The translations under genes were made by a program, and so were the position numbers. A stretch of 64,000 bases of DNA from Citrus sinensis. Taxonomy: Eukaryota > Streptophyta > Magnoliopsida > Sapindales > Rutaceae. This document shows, in pieces, positions 11,178 to 22,325 of the stretch. The stretch lies in the NCBI RefSeq assembly GCF_022201045.2, contig NC_068557.1, positions 5,766,001 through 5,830,000 of the forward strand, read 5' to 3'. Numbering within the stretch: the first letter of the stretch is position 1; every line of letters starts with the position of its first letter. Under the pieces are notes generated by a model that was given only the letters and a program-made list of their open reading frames with translations, ran no database searches and was not told the origin of the DNA.

Positions 11178-14100
11178 ATGGAGATCAAAACCACTGTTGC
11201 CACCATCAAATTGATGAATCAAGATTTGGTGAAACTAGATCGATTTGATGGGATTAACTTCACCCGTTGGTAAGACAATTAAAGTTCCTGTTGAATGCTC
11301 TGAAAATTTTCTATGTTTTAGATCCAAATTTAAAGGCCATTCCAAATCCACAAAAACAGATAGTGAAGATTTGAAGGCAAAGCGCAAGAAATGACAAGAA
11401 GATGAACTTATATGTCGGGACATATTCTGAATGCCTTATTAGAAAAACTGTATGATCTCTACACCAACACTTCTTCTGCAAAGGAAATATGAAATGCCTT
11501 AAAATACAAATACAAAGCATAAGAGGAAGGTATAAAGAAATTCTTAATTTCTAAGTACTTTGGTTTTAAGTTTATTGATAACAAACATGTGTTGCGTCAA
11601 GTACATGAATTGCAAGTTGTTGTCAACAAATTGAGGGCTATCAAAATTGATCTTCCAAAACCAATTCAAGTTGGAGCAGTTATTGTTAAATTGCCTCCAT
11701 CTTGGAAGGGTTATAGGAAGAGGATTATTCACAATAGCGAAGAGTTTTCTCTTGAACAAATTCAAAAACATCTTCGTATTGAGGAAGAGTTGAGATCAAG
11801 GGATAAGACCGAAGAGTCTTATGAAGGCAAATCCAAGGTCAATACTGTGAGCAAGCCCAAAAGTTCCAACAAAAGTAACCAGAAAAAATGGAATTCTCTA
11901 GGTCCTAAAAAGGATAACAAGAAATTCAAAGACCCAAAGGAGCATGCTTTGTTTGTGGCAAATCAGGACATTTTACTCGTGATTGTAATTTTTGAAACCA
12001 AATAAAGAGGCAAAATCAAATGCTATAGAGGAAGAGATTGTCGTTGTTGTGAGTGAGATCAATGCTATTCATGGTAAGGTTCAAGGCTGGTGGTATGATA
12101 CATGTCCCACAGTTCATGTTTCCTAAGATAAGTCTATTTTTAAGACTTATGAAAATGTCAATGATGGACATGAGATTTAGATGGGAAATGAAAGTCGATG
12201 CAAAGTGCTTGGCAAAGGGAATGTGGAACTTATGTTCACTTCTGGAAATAAGATTATTTTGGTCAATGTTCTTCATGTTCCCCATATGAATAGAAACCTT
12301 GTCAATGGGGATATTTTGAGCAAACGTGAAACTAAATCTGTGTATGAGTCGGGCAAATTAATTTTGTCTAAAAATGGTGTATTTATTGGGAAAGGGTGCT
12401 CAGTGATGGAATGGTGAAATTATGTACCATTCACAATAATGGTAATAAAAATAATTCTTTGGCTTATATGGTTGATTCTATTTCTTTATGGCATGATAGA
12501 TTAACACATACATGAATTAGTACTATTAAAAGAATGGTTAAATGTGGTATGCTATCATATGATATAAATAATTTTGAGAAGTGTGAAACATGCATAAAAG
12601 CCAAAATGACCAAGAAACCATTTCATAGTGTTAAAATATCATCTAAACTTTTAGACCTAATACATTCTAATATTTGTGAATTAAATAGTTTATTAACTAG
12701 AGGTGGTAAAAGATATTTTATAACATTTATTGATGATTGCTCTAGATATACCTATGTTTATTTATTGAGACATAAAGATGAATGTTTTAATGTTTTTAAG
12801 ACTTATAAGGCAGAAGTTGAAAACCAATTAGGAAGGAAGATTAAAATCCTAAGAAGTGATAGAGGTGGAGAATATTTTCCAAATGAATTAAAGCATTTTA
12901 TGAAGAAAATGGTATAATACATCAATGTTTTTCACCTATACACCTCAACAAAATGGATAAGCAGAAAGAAAAAATAGAACTTTTCAAGAGATGATTAACT
13001 CTATGTTATTAAATGCTAAATTGCCATTTAGTTTATGGGGAGAAGTAATTCTTGCTGCATGTCATATCCTTAATAGAATTCCTTTAAAGAAATCTATGAT
13101 TTCTCCATATGAGATATGGAAAGTAAGAAAACCCAATAGTGGATACCTTAAAGTGTGGGGGTGTCTTGCATATTGTAAGAACACAGATCCAAAGAGAACA
13201 AAATTGGGTCCAAGAGCTATTAAATGTGCATTTGTTGGATACGCCATTAATATCAAGGCATACAGACTCTTAAATTTGGAGTCTAATGTCACAATTGAAT
13301 CTAGAGATGTGGAGTTCTTTGAGAATTTATTAACTTGTGAAAACAATCTCAAACTCCAAATAATGAAAAATTTCAAGAGGAGATAATTCATAAGGTTGTG
13401 CAACAACCAAATGAATCTCGTAAAAGCCAAAGAGTAAAGAAACAAAAAAAAAGTTGGGATTTGATGAAATTGATTCTCAATTAATTTCCTTTTACTTAGT
13501 AGAAGGAAATGGAGGGGTTTGATCAAAAAATACATATTGTTCTTTAAATTGAAGATAGTCCCAAAAGTTCCAAAGAAGCAATGGCTTTCTAAAGATTCTG
13601 CTTTTTGGAAAAAGACAATAAACGATGAGATAGATTCAATTATGTCAAACCACACTTGGGAAATTATTGACTTACCACTTGGTTCTAAACCAATAAGTTA
13701 TAAGTGGATATTCAAAAGGAAATATCATACTGATGGTACCATTTGAACTTTTAAGGTTAGATTAGTAGCCAAGGGTTTTAGACAAAAAGAATGAATTGAT
13801 TATTTTGACACAGATGCACCTACGGCTAGAAAAACTTCTGTCAAAATACTATTTACTTTAACTTCAATCCATAACCTTTATATTCATCAAATTGATGTTA
13901 AAATTGCAATCTTAAATAATAAACTCGATGAGGAGATTTACAGGGAACAACCCAAAGGGTTTGTTCTACCTGAAAATGAACATAAAGTGTACAAACTTGT
14001 CAAATCACTTTACAGATTGAAACAAGCATCTAAAGAATGGCATCAAAAGTTTGATATGCTATTCTTTCTAATGGTTCTGTTAACAACAATGTTGATAAGT

Positions 14101-15100
14101 GTTTATATGTTAAGATTTGTAATGATTTTATTGCTATAATTTGTCTTTATATTGATGACATGTTAATTTTGAGCAACAATATGAAATGTGTGTTAGAAAA
14201 AAAGAGGTTTTTGTCTTCCACATTTAAAATGAAGAATCTTGGACAAGTTGGTACCATTTTGGGTATAAAGGTAAAGCAAAACAAAAAGGTATTTGCTTTA
14301 TGCCAATCTCATTACATTGAAAAGGTGTTGAAGAAGTTTAGCCATTTAAATGTCAAATAAACTAACATTTCTTTTGATCCAAACATCAAGTTTATTTCAA
14401 ATTGTGAAAGAGCGGTGGCTCAAATTGAGTATGCAAGCGTTATTAAAAGTCTTATATATGTTGTGCAGTGTACTAGACCTAATATCACATTTATGGTTAG
14501 TAAACTTAATAGATTTACTTGCAATCCAAGTGTTGAACATTTGAAGGCCATTAGTAGAGTTATGGGTTATTTGAAGAAAACCAAAGAACTTGGTCTTCAA
14601 TATTCAAAATTCCCTGCTATTTTATAAGTATGTACAAATGCTAGCTGGATATCGAGTGTAGGAGATAACATATCTACTACAAGTTGGGTATTTACTGTTG
14701 AAGGTGGTGGAATTTCTTAGGGATCCAAGAAACAAACTTGCATCACACACTCAACCAAGAAATTTGAGTTTATTGTTTTGGCGGCAACAGTGAAAGAAGC
14801 TGAGTGGATAAGGGATCTTCTTTTTGAAATCTCATTTAGTTCAAAGAATTTATCTGTTATATTTATACATTGTGATAGTCAAACCACTTTAGCTTAAGCA
14901 TACAGTGGAGTATATAATGGAAAGTCAAGACACATTAGTCTTAGACGTGCATACGTGAGACAATTAATTCAAAGTGGCATTATTACCATTATAGATGTGA
15001 AATCAAGTGAAAACTTGGCTGATCCATTTACCAAACCTCTTATAAGAGAATTGATAAAATCAACATCTAAAGGGATGGGGCTGCAACACTTTAACTAAAA
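11178..15100 (+). pseudogene. Copia gag-pol polyprotein, disrupted
   Basis: Gag starts at the ATG at 11178; a conserved FDGINFTRW block is followed directly by a stop near 11271. The CCHC zinc knuckle (C-x2-C-x4-H-x4-C, 11945-11986) lies in a different frame from the preceding Gag block, marking a frameshift. The protease region near 12092 reads WWYDTCPTVHVS and then a stop. Integrase spans about 12490-13385, with the H-C-C zinc-binding part and the D,D,E core (FIDDCSR, SDRGGEY). Reverse transcriptase runs about 13560-14600 with a YIDD box near 14148. RNase H covers about 14630-15045, ending in the usual ADPFTKPL-type tail. At least eight stops or frame changes are visible. Pol order places it in Ty1/copia rather than Ty3. 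Confidence 0.9.
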
Positions 15101-15675
15101 GGTCCACCAATGATGGCAACCCAATCTAACACTAGGAAATGAGTAGTTCTAGATTCAATGGGTACAAACAAGCCATTGATAAGTGAATAGGTAATTTGGC
15201 ACTAAATAATTAAAAAAAAAACCCTATCTATAATGCATAGTGCCGATTGTTATAGATTGACAGTTGAGTTTTTAAACTCTTAATGAAGTTAAGTGTATAT
15301 GTGACAAGTATCTTAAATACAACAAAGATACCAGAAGAACTTCCCCTATGTGAACTTTGAAGTGGTGCCGCTTCACATTACCGTTAGGGTTGCTCTTAAG
15401 AAAGTTCATGAAACAAGAAAAGCACATGGCCATTAAAAGTGCTAAGTGAGAATAATGTGAAAATATGAACACAAAAGTAGTTGTGTGTATGGTGTTACCG
15501 GTTTGGTCATATAGAAATAATTGGTTCAAATCTTTAAGCTACCTCGAATTTCAACTAAACTTTGTAATACTTATACTAAGGTAAGGTTCAACTCGAAAGA
15601 TACTTTTTTTATGCATAAACTCTGTAATATTTTTTGTTGGTGTCTCTTTTATTCATTTTTGACCAAGTGGGGGAT

Positions 15676-16115
15676 TGTTGTGTTTTGGTCAAATAAGAAT
15701 AAAAATCTAATTATGAAAAGTCATAATGCTTGGTGGGATCTTTTGGTCAAATCTAATTATGAAAAGTCACAATGCTTGATGGTGGAGTATTGAAAAATCA
15801 CAATGTTTGGTGGTGGGGTGTTGGTGTTAAAAAGTCACTATAAAGATAAGGGAGATAACTTTCAATTATAATCTAATTTTTTATAGTTCTTACCTTTGTC
15901 AATTTCCTATAATTTAGAAAAATTTATCAGATATAAAGTATTCATATTTTCTTAGTGAATTCTTCACATTTGCTTGTTGCAGATTGGCATTAAAGACTTG
16001 TCAATAAACCCATAAATAATTTTTATCGAGAGTGGGACTATCAACGTTTTAAAAAAAGCCTATTCGATTAGTGTTTCAAACCTCCATCTACTACTGTTAT
16101 TATTTTTTTTTAACA
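15676..16115 (+). repeat. 3' LTR of the copia element
   Basis: 440 bp, the same TG...CA ends as the 5' LTR, and preceded by the polypurine tract. It is about 20 bp shorter because of small indels. Confidence 0.93.
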
Positions 16116-16267
16116 GCTTATGCTTTGCGGCATGAGTTTTGATTTGTATGTTCGCGTGCAATTCTATTGATATTTACCAAATTTTATAAAATACTGAATA
16201 ATTGGTGTGCGTGGTCATGACTGATGGGAAACGTGTTCGAACTATTTAATAGCAATCATTATTTAGA

Positions 16268-16684
16268 GGGAAATTATCATTCGTATACCCTATATTTGCT
16301 CTGTTATCAAAAATACTACAACACTTTGAGGGTGTATCAATCGTCCACCCTTAGTTGACAAAATGTATCAGCCGACCACCAAACCGTTAGTTGCCGTTTG
16401 AAAGTTAATGGAAGTACAGTGAATTGACGATTTTACCCTTGAAAATTATCACTTGTATACCCTTAAATTCTCTTTTTATCACTTGTATACCCTTAAATTA
16501 TCACTTGTATCATATGAAAAGATCAAATTACCCTTCTGATGTCATCATACTTAAACGGCAACTAACGGTTTGGTGGTCGGCTGATACATTTTGTCAACTT
16601 AGGGTGGACGATTGATACACCCTCAAAGTGTTGTAGTATTTTTGATAATGGAGTAAACTAAGGGTATACAAATGATAATTTCCC
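16268..16684. mobile_element. Mutator-type MITE with long inverted repeats
   Basis: 417 bp, flanked by an exact 9-bp duplication TTATTTAGA (16259-16267 and 16685-16693). The ends are GGGAAATTATCATT and its inverse, and the inverted repeats run inward for over 100 bp (shared blocks include CACTTTGAGGGTGTATCAAT and AACCGTTAGTTGCCGTTT). Nine-bp duplications with long terminal inverted repeats are diagnostic of Mutator-like elements. No transposase is encoded. It is related to the element at 50791-51559. Confidence 0.92.
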
Positions 16685-16714
16685 TTATTTAGAATCCGCT
16701 CTTAGGTAAGAGGC

Positions 16715-16903
16715 TTCCGGTCGCTGGAGAAAGAGACGGCGACGTCGCCAGCAACGGAAAGAGTAAACTAGAAGCCACACGATCTTATTCAGATCTTTCC
16801 AGTCTCTTCAAAGCTACTAACAAAATTGGCTACCGAGGTCATGCGGCGGCGGTGCACACGCCACCTAAATGTCCGAAGCTCCCATTATGCCTCCAGGTAA
16901 CGA
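16715..16903 (+). other. Unrecognised coding-like segment
   Basis: One plus-strand frame stays open for about 60 codons with balanced composition (blocks LEATRSYSDLSSLFKATNK and GYRGHAAAVHTPPKCPK) and ends at CTCCAG before a donor-like GTAACG. This could be an exon or exon fragment. No start or partner exon was found, and the Mutator MITE lies immediately upstream. I do not recognise the protein. Confidence 0.3.
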
Positions 16904-17129
16904 CAGAAATTTGAGGTGCACCGCCATCTTTTTTATGCATTGTGGCAATCACGGAGAGATTTGATTCTAGTGGCCGTGTACTCTACTGCATCGCCGTTTG
17001 ACCGTCGCGTTAAGGAGATCTCCACTATTTGGGGAATTTCTGAGCATCCAATAATGTGTGACACAGGATTTATTTGTAACTATTTATCTTCACCGACCAG
17101 CTATTCATATCCCAAAAGTTAGCTCGTAA

Positions 17130-18171
17130 TCAATTTGTCATGAACACTAAAATGATATATTTGAGTAAAAAGTCTCTAGCAATTGACAAATTTTCCTGAA
17201 GGAAGTTTTTATAAAATTAAGATTAATAAATTTATCTAAGATCAAGAACTACACTAGGAAAACTACGTGCATAAACTTTATTAAGTATTGGGGGAAAAAA
17301 AATTATTAATACCATTAGTATATCGGTTTTTTTTTTTTTTAATTTTACTTTAAAGTCCGAGGCCTCGGATTCACTTCAATTTGTGAGTCTCTATATAACA
17401 TATGTAGTAAACAGAAAAGGCAGAAGGAAACAATAACTCAGCTTGATGGGATAAAAATTGGGGTCATGAGTTAACATAAAGTTTAATATAACAACAATGT
17501 ATATATACCAGATTTTAAATCTAAAATATGAAAGGTGGAGTCCTATGAGAATGGCATTTGAAGAAGCAGCAGCATAAATTTTAGAGCTCTGAAATCTAGA
17601 AGTAACAACTCGGTCTTAGGATGCCGATTCAAATATTCCACAACATGCTTGATGTCAGCTTGGCAATGAACTCACTTTTGTACTAAATCAACGACACGGT
17701 TGAAGGTGATAGAGGTGGAATGATTAATGTAATTTTCATGAAACATACCTTAAATTGGCTTTATCCGGACACTCACTGAAGTAGTATTCTATACTTCAAC
17801 GACCAGATTCTATGATCCTCCAGCAAAAGGATCTAGCATTTCACACAATTTGGCATGAACCTGGGCAGTTGCAGACAGTTCTGTTAAAACCCTAGTGTTT
17901 TGATCTCGAGAACAACCTCCTCGCTGGAACCATTCTATTGCTGAAAATACTGTCTAACACTATAACAATATACAAACATACATATTAATTTAACTGGAAT
18001 GTCAGAAGTATGAATTTGGATGTGAGTTTGCACTCTAACTAGTAAGCAACCTGTGTTACCACCTCTCCAAACTCCAAAGCTTACTTTTGGATGCGGACGA
18101 TCATGACAGAATATAAATGTATCCTCTAGAATCCACCTCTTTGATTCTACCCTAAAATATTAAGCTTTCAT
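17130..18171. other. Downstream flank of the PPR gene
   Basis: No gene or clear transposon recognised. It probably contains the 3' UTR of the minus-strand PPR gene. Confidence 0.4.
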
Positions 18172-20376
18172 TTAGTAGGACTCCTGACAAACCAACATTT
18201 CAGACATTAAAAGTTCCAAAACTCCATGAAGTTCAGTTACTTGGGATTGTGATCCGTCTTCTGAATAAAAAAAATGGACTTGATTTCTCACTTCAACCCA
18301 ACTACAGCCACCACTCTTCCTCAATCCTTTCTCTGTCATTAATTTCCTTACATTCATAGCATCAATCCATCTCCCAGCCGAAGCATAAATATTTGACAAC
18401 AACACATATCCTGCCGGGTGCTCCTCTGGCAGTTTCCATAGATTCTTCACTGCCCTCTCTGCTATCTTCTCATTTTTATAAGTCTTACAACCACTTAGTA
18501 GAGATGCCCATGCATTTGAGTCAGGTTCAAATGGCATAGAGTTAATGAAATCTTCAGCTTCAGATAGACGACCTGATCGAGATAGCATATCCACCACACA
18601 GGTATAGTGTCGTCCATTTGGTTTTATATTATAAATCGGCTCCATGGAGTTAAAGTACTTAAGTCCTTTGTCAACCAAACCAGAATGAGAACAAGCAAAC
18701 AGAACTGATAGGATTGTGAGCTCATTAGGGGTGATAGATGTTTTTTCCATTTCCTCAAACAAATTTATAGATTCCTTTGCATAACCACTTTCTGCAAGCC
18801 CTCGAATCATAACAGTCCAACTTATTTCATTCTTGTCAGGCATTCTATCAAAAACCCGTCTAGAGCTCTCAATGTCCCCAGATTTTGCATACATATCAGT
18901 GAGTGCAGTTCCCAAAAAAACATCATATGGAAACCCAAGTTTAATTATTTTTCCATGAAGGTCCTTGCCTTTCTCTAATGAGGCCACGCTTGCGGAAGCA
19001 CAAAGCACACTAGAGAATGTGGACTTATTTGGAATTTCTCCTGACAAAAGCATCTCATTGAATACAGCAAACACCAAATCAAATTGTTTATGTTCTAAAT
19101 AACCAGAAATTATAGCACTCCAAGAGACATCATTCCGTTTTGGCATGTTATCAAACAGCTCCTTGGCTTCTTCCATTTGGCCGTTCAGACCGTAACCACC
19201 AATCATAGAATTCCACGAAACCACATGGGCCACATCCTTTTCAACAATAGAGTCAAATACTAAGCGTCCATCTTTAGTTTCTCCGCATTTACTGTACAAA
19301 TCAATAAGAGCGTTGCTAATAAAGACATCCTTCTCAATCCCAATTTTCAAAACATGGGCATGAACGTGCATCCCTGATCTAAAAGCCTTCAAACTGGCCA
19401 ATGCACTGAGAACAATTGAGAAACACGAGGTATTTGGCTTAAAAGAATATCGAGTCATTTGGCGGAAGAGTCGGAAAGCCTCTTCAGGATAACCACTCTG
19501 ATTATATCTTGCAATCATCACGCTCCAAGAAACTTCATTCCTTTCTGGCATCTCATCAAAGATTCTACGTGCTTCTCCTAGGTCTCCCATCTCGATAAAT
19601 ACATCTAGTATTACAGTCCAAGAAACAACATCTCTCTTTTCCATCCGATCAAACACACTCCTAGCCAAATCGACTTCACCCATCTTCAAGCTTAATGTAA
19701 TCAAAGAATTACACACTGATACATGCTTTTCAAATCCAGCCTTAAAAATTAACCCAAAAACACTCAACCCCAACCGAAAATCATTTATCTCTGCACAAGC
19801 TTTACAAATAGAACTGAAGGTAACTTCATTTGGTTTAACTCCAGACTCAAGCAGCTTCAAGAAAAGCTTCAAGGCTTCAAAACTAAACCCATTTTGAACA
19901 AAACCACAAATCGCAGCAGTCCAAGAAATCACATTCTGAAAAGGATTTCTTTCAAAATACCACATTGATTCTTCAACTCGTCCATGTTTCATAAAACCCG
20001 AAATCAAAGCTGTCCAAGAGACCTCATTTCTTTCAGGCATTCCATCAAACAGTCTCTGAGCTTCTTCAAGATTTCCCCACTGAATATTAGCATTAATCAT
20101 GCAATTATGCACAACAAGATCAAACCCATTGAGATCCTTAACAATCTCATTAGCTTCAAGAGATTTTCTGCTGCCTAGATACATTATCAGAAGCCTAGTG
20201 GTTAAATATCTCTCCTTATGAATCCCTGTTTTAATTAGATGGCCATGGAGGGCACGTCCTTGAATGACCAAGTTTTGACTTGTGATGTCTTTTAAGAGAC
20301 AGAGACACGTCTCAATGTAAGAATTGAAACTTGTTTCGGGGTTGATAGAGAAGAGGCTTCTCAAAGAAGCTTTCAT
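18172..20376 (-). CDS. Pentatricopeptide repeat protein, PLS class, E subgroup
   Basis: 734 aa in a single intronless frame from the ATG at 20374-20376, typical of plant PPR genes. After a short N-terminal region, tandem P, L and S repeats run from about residue 45 to 640, with repeated landmarks such as VVSWTA, RNEVSW, F-x-x-MPxRN and G-x-x-x-EA. The C-terminus (about residues 640-725) carries E/E+-type motifs, including HPAGYVLLSNIYASAGRW, MTEKGLRKSGGCSWVEV and a VHFF-type block. There is no DYW deaminase domain, so editing would need a partner enzyme. The family binds single-stranded RNA in mitochondria or plastids, usually for C-to-U editing. The N-terminus (MKASLRSLFSINP) is Arg/Ser-rich, fitting organelle import, probably mitochondrial. 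The RNA target cannot be named. Confidence 0.93.
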   Translation of the reverse strand: MKASLRSLFSINPETSFNSYIETCLCLLKDITSQNLVIQGRALHGHLIKTGIHKERYLTTRLLIMYLGSRKSLEANEIVKDLNGFDLVVHNCMINANIQWGNLEEAQRLFDGMPERNEVSWTALISGFMKHGRVEESMWYFERNPFQNVISWTAAICGFVQNGFSFEALKLFLKLLESGVKPNEVTFSSICKACAEINDFRLGLSVFGLIFKAGFEKHVSVCNSLITLSLKMGEVDLARSVFDRMEKRDVVSWTVILDVFIEMGDLGEARRIFDEMPERNEVSWSVMIARYNQSGYPEEAFRLFRQMTRYSFKPNTSCFSIVLSALASLKAFRSGMHVHAHVLKIGIEKDVFISNALIDLYSKCGETKDGRLVFDSIVEKDVAHVVSWNSMIGGYGLNGQMEEAKELFDNMPKRNDVSWSAIISGYLEHKQFDLVFAVFNEMLLSGEIPNKSTFSSVLCASASVASLEKGKDLHGKIIKLGFPYDVFLGTALTDMYAKSGDIESSRRVFDRMPDKNEISWTVMIRGLAESGYAKESINLFEEMEKTSITPNELTILSVLFACSHSGLVDKGLKYFNSMEPIYNIKPNGRHYTCVVDMLSRSGRLSEAEDFINSMPFEPDSNAWASLLSGCKTYKNEKIAERAVKNLWKLPEEHPAGYVLLSNIYASAGRWIDAMNVRKLMTEKGLRKSGGCSWVEVRNQVHFFYSEDGSQSQVTELHGVLELLMSEMLVCQESY

Positions 20377-20811
20377 GTTGTAAGAACTAACGGGTAGTTA
20401 AGTTAGTTGACTAGAAATTAAGGAGAAACTGGCAAGAAATTGTGTTCCGATTTTACGGCCACAACTCCAAAATATGTTATCAGTTTCGGAAAACTTGCTG
20501 GTAAGTGCTGAACCAAATAACTACTTATTTTCTTACCTTAATTATTTTTTCAATAATAAGTTAAACCCAGTTTTGTGTGCCATTTTACATTATCATTATG
20601 TTAAAATTATTTTTGTTTAAATATCATTACTCTTTCGATTAAGTGCTTTTGCTAACTACGTGGATGCACGAACGATAAAATATTAATTTTAATTATTAAA
20701 TAAAAGTGTATTAAAATATTTTAATCATTGTTCCTTCAAAATTAAAAGAATTACAAATATTAGAAATTAATAATATTAAAAATTCCAACATTTTAATCCT
20801 AACTCGAGTCT
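20377..20811. other. Upstream region of the PPR gene
   Basis: Likely promoter and 5' UTR of the minus-strand PPR gene. AT-rich, with no other feature recognised. Confidence 0.4.
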
Positions 20812-21015
20812 TAATATCTTGGAAAATTTACTCATTTGACCACTTTTTAATTTTAATATAAAAAAATATCTCACTTTAATTTTTCTTACAATAGTAACCA
20901 CTCACAAAGCTCTCAGACCAAACTACCCCTAAAATTTTAAAACAAAACAAACAAACATTTTATCCAATATTCACCTAAAAACATCTCCTACCACCCGAAC
21001 TACACCTACACAAAG

Positions 21016-21148
21016 TTCCTTCACTTCTAGTGTTTCTTGAGTTCCGTCAAGTTTCTTCACTTCCAGCGGCGATTTCCTTCACTTCTAGTGTTTCTTGAGT
21101 TCCGTCAAGTTTCTTCACTTCCAGCGGCGATTTCCTTCACTTCTAGTG
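21016..21148. repeat. 58-bp tandem repeat, 2.3 copies
   Basis: Copies start at 21016, 21074 and 21132 (the last partial). Each begins TTCCTTCACTTCTAGTG and contains TTCCGTCAAGTTTCTTCACT. It lies just inside the left inverted repeat of the Mutator-like element. Confidence 0.9.
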
Positions 21149-21992
21149 GCGTGTGTGAGTTATTTTGGTTCTAGCAAATTCCTTCACTTACGGTTTCGGT
21201 GGCTTAGGCACTTTCTTGATTTTTTTTCATTAATTTAGAATAAAATTTTGTTTAAATTGCCTTATTGGTTCATCATTGATCATAGTTAATCATTAGAATG
21301 TGTATTGGGTATGAAAATATGAGAGTTTTTTTTAAGATTAGGATATCTAATAAATGGCACACCAAGTGTCTGTTTAAATGCCTCTAAGAAATTATTGATC
21401 TAAATTTAGAATTATTTTGAGGTTAAAGAGAAGGTTGGTGTGCCGGCCAATCAAGAACGTGGATGGTTGCCCGTGTTGCCTAAAATTTGGCCTACTTGCA
21501 TAATACTTAACTAAACTAAATAATGGACATCTCTCTGGAAAATCAGGCGACAGACTATGTCGCCCGGGCGACGCGTATGTCACCACACTGTCCGTTGACA
21601 ACTTTACGCCGACGATATAAGCTGTTGCCCAAGTGACGTTGCTTGTCACCCAATTTTCCAAAGAGTTGCATAATACTTGACAAAATCAAGAAAAAAATTA
21701 CTCTTTGGAAAATCGGGCGACGAGCCTATCGCCACAATGTCTATTAGCTATTTGACTCGTGCGACATGGGGCGATAGCCTATCGCCCTATTTTTTCGAGT
21801 GTTGTCAATTGCTTGATTGTAATCAATAACATAACACCATAATTAATCAACGTAATAAAGTCATTCCAAATTTAGATAATACAAGATTAATCAAAATAAG
21901 ATCCTCCCATAAGTCTTACATGATAAAGTCATTCCAAATTACATAATACAATTTACAAAATTAAATATATCTTCGAACACGCTAAAACACCA

Positions 21993-22325
21993 TTAATGCA
22001 AATTTACTGGAAGGGGATTCTCACACGTCTTCCGGTTATGGTCATGCTCCTCGCACCAACCACAAGTTATAGTAGACCGAGGCAGTGAATCAATGGGTTG
22101 TGTCGGATGAGTTGATTTCACATTTGTCTTTACTGTGAGGGAATATTCATCTGAACTTTTTTTCAGAATTCCATATAACTTTGCAATAAATTGTTCAAAT
22201 GTTGCATCTTCTTTTTAAACAAAATGCAGTAACTTTTCCATTCTCATACTCCATACGACCATCCTCCAAAGTCTCCCATGCTCCATCAAAATACATCTTA
22301 AGAACTATCGACTCTATTAACCTGA
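21993..22325 (-). pseudogene. Internally deleted MULE transposase relic
   Basis: Reading leftwards, an N-terminal block at about 22325-22215 gives VLKMYFDGAWETLEDGRMEY and continues to about 22215. It matches the GGxW...Y.GG pattern at the start of plant MuDR-type transposases. A shift of frame near 22213 leads into a second block with ATFEQFIAKLYGILK, again typical of this N-terminal domain. About 40 codons later comes TCGWCEEHDHNRKTCENP, a C-x2-C-x4-H-x4-C zinc knuckle found at the extreme C-terminus of these proteins, then a stop at 21993. The whole catalytic MULE domain and SWIM region are absent, so N- and C-terminal ends are joined by deletion. Family assignment comes from remembered motifs. 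Confidence 0.6.

Larger units (their letters stand above)
10700..16115 (+). mobile_element. Ty1/copia LTR retrotransposon, complete but defective
   Basis: The full element is about 5.4 kb, bounded by LTRs that begin TGTTGTGTTTTGG and end TTTTAACA. The flanks GGTTA (10695-10699) and GCTTA (16116-16120) are a 5-bp target duplication with one change. Gag, protease, integrase, reverse transcriptase and RNase H follow in Ty1/copia order. A purine-rich tract (AAGTGGGGGA) abuts the 3' LTR, and about 570 bp of non-coding DNA separates RNase H from it. The usual initiator-tRNA-Met primer site is not evident just after the 5' LTR. Many stops and frame changes make it non-autonomous. Confidence 0.93.

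Noticed and set aside
11589..14627. Individual copia open frames as separate genes
   Set aside because: They are fragments of one gag-pol interrupted by stops and shifts.
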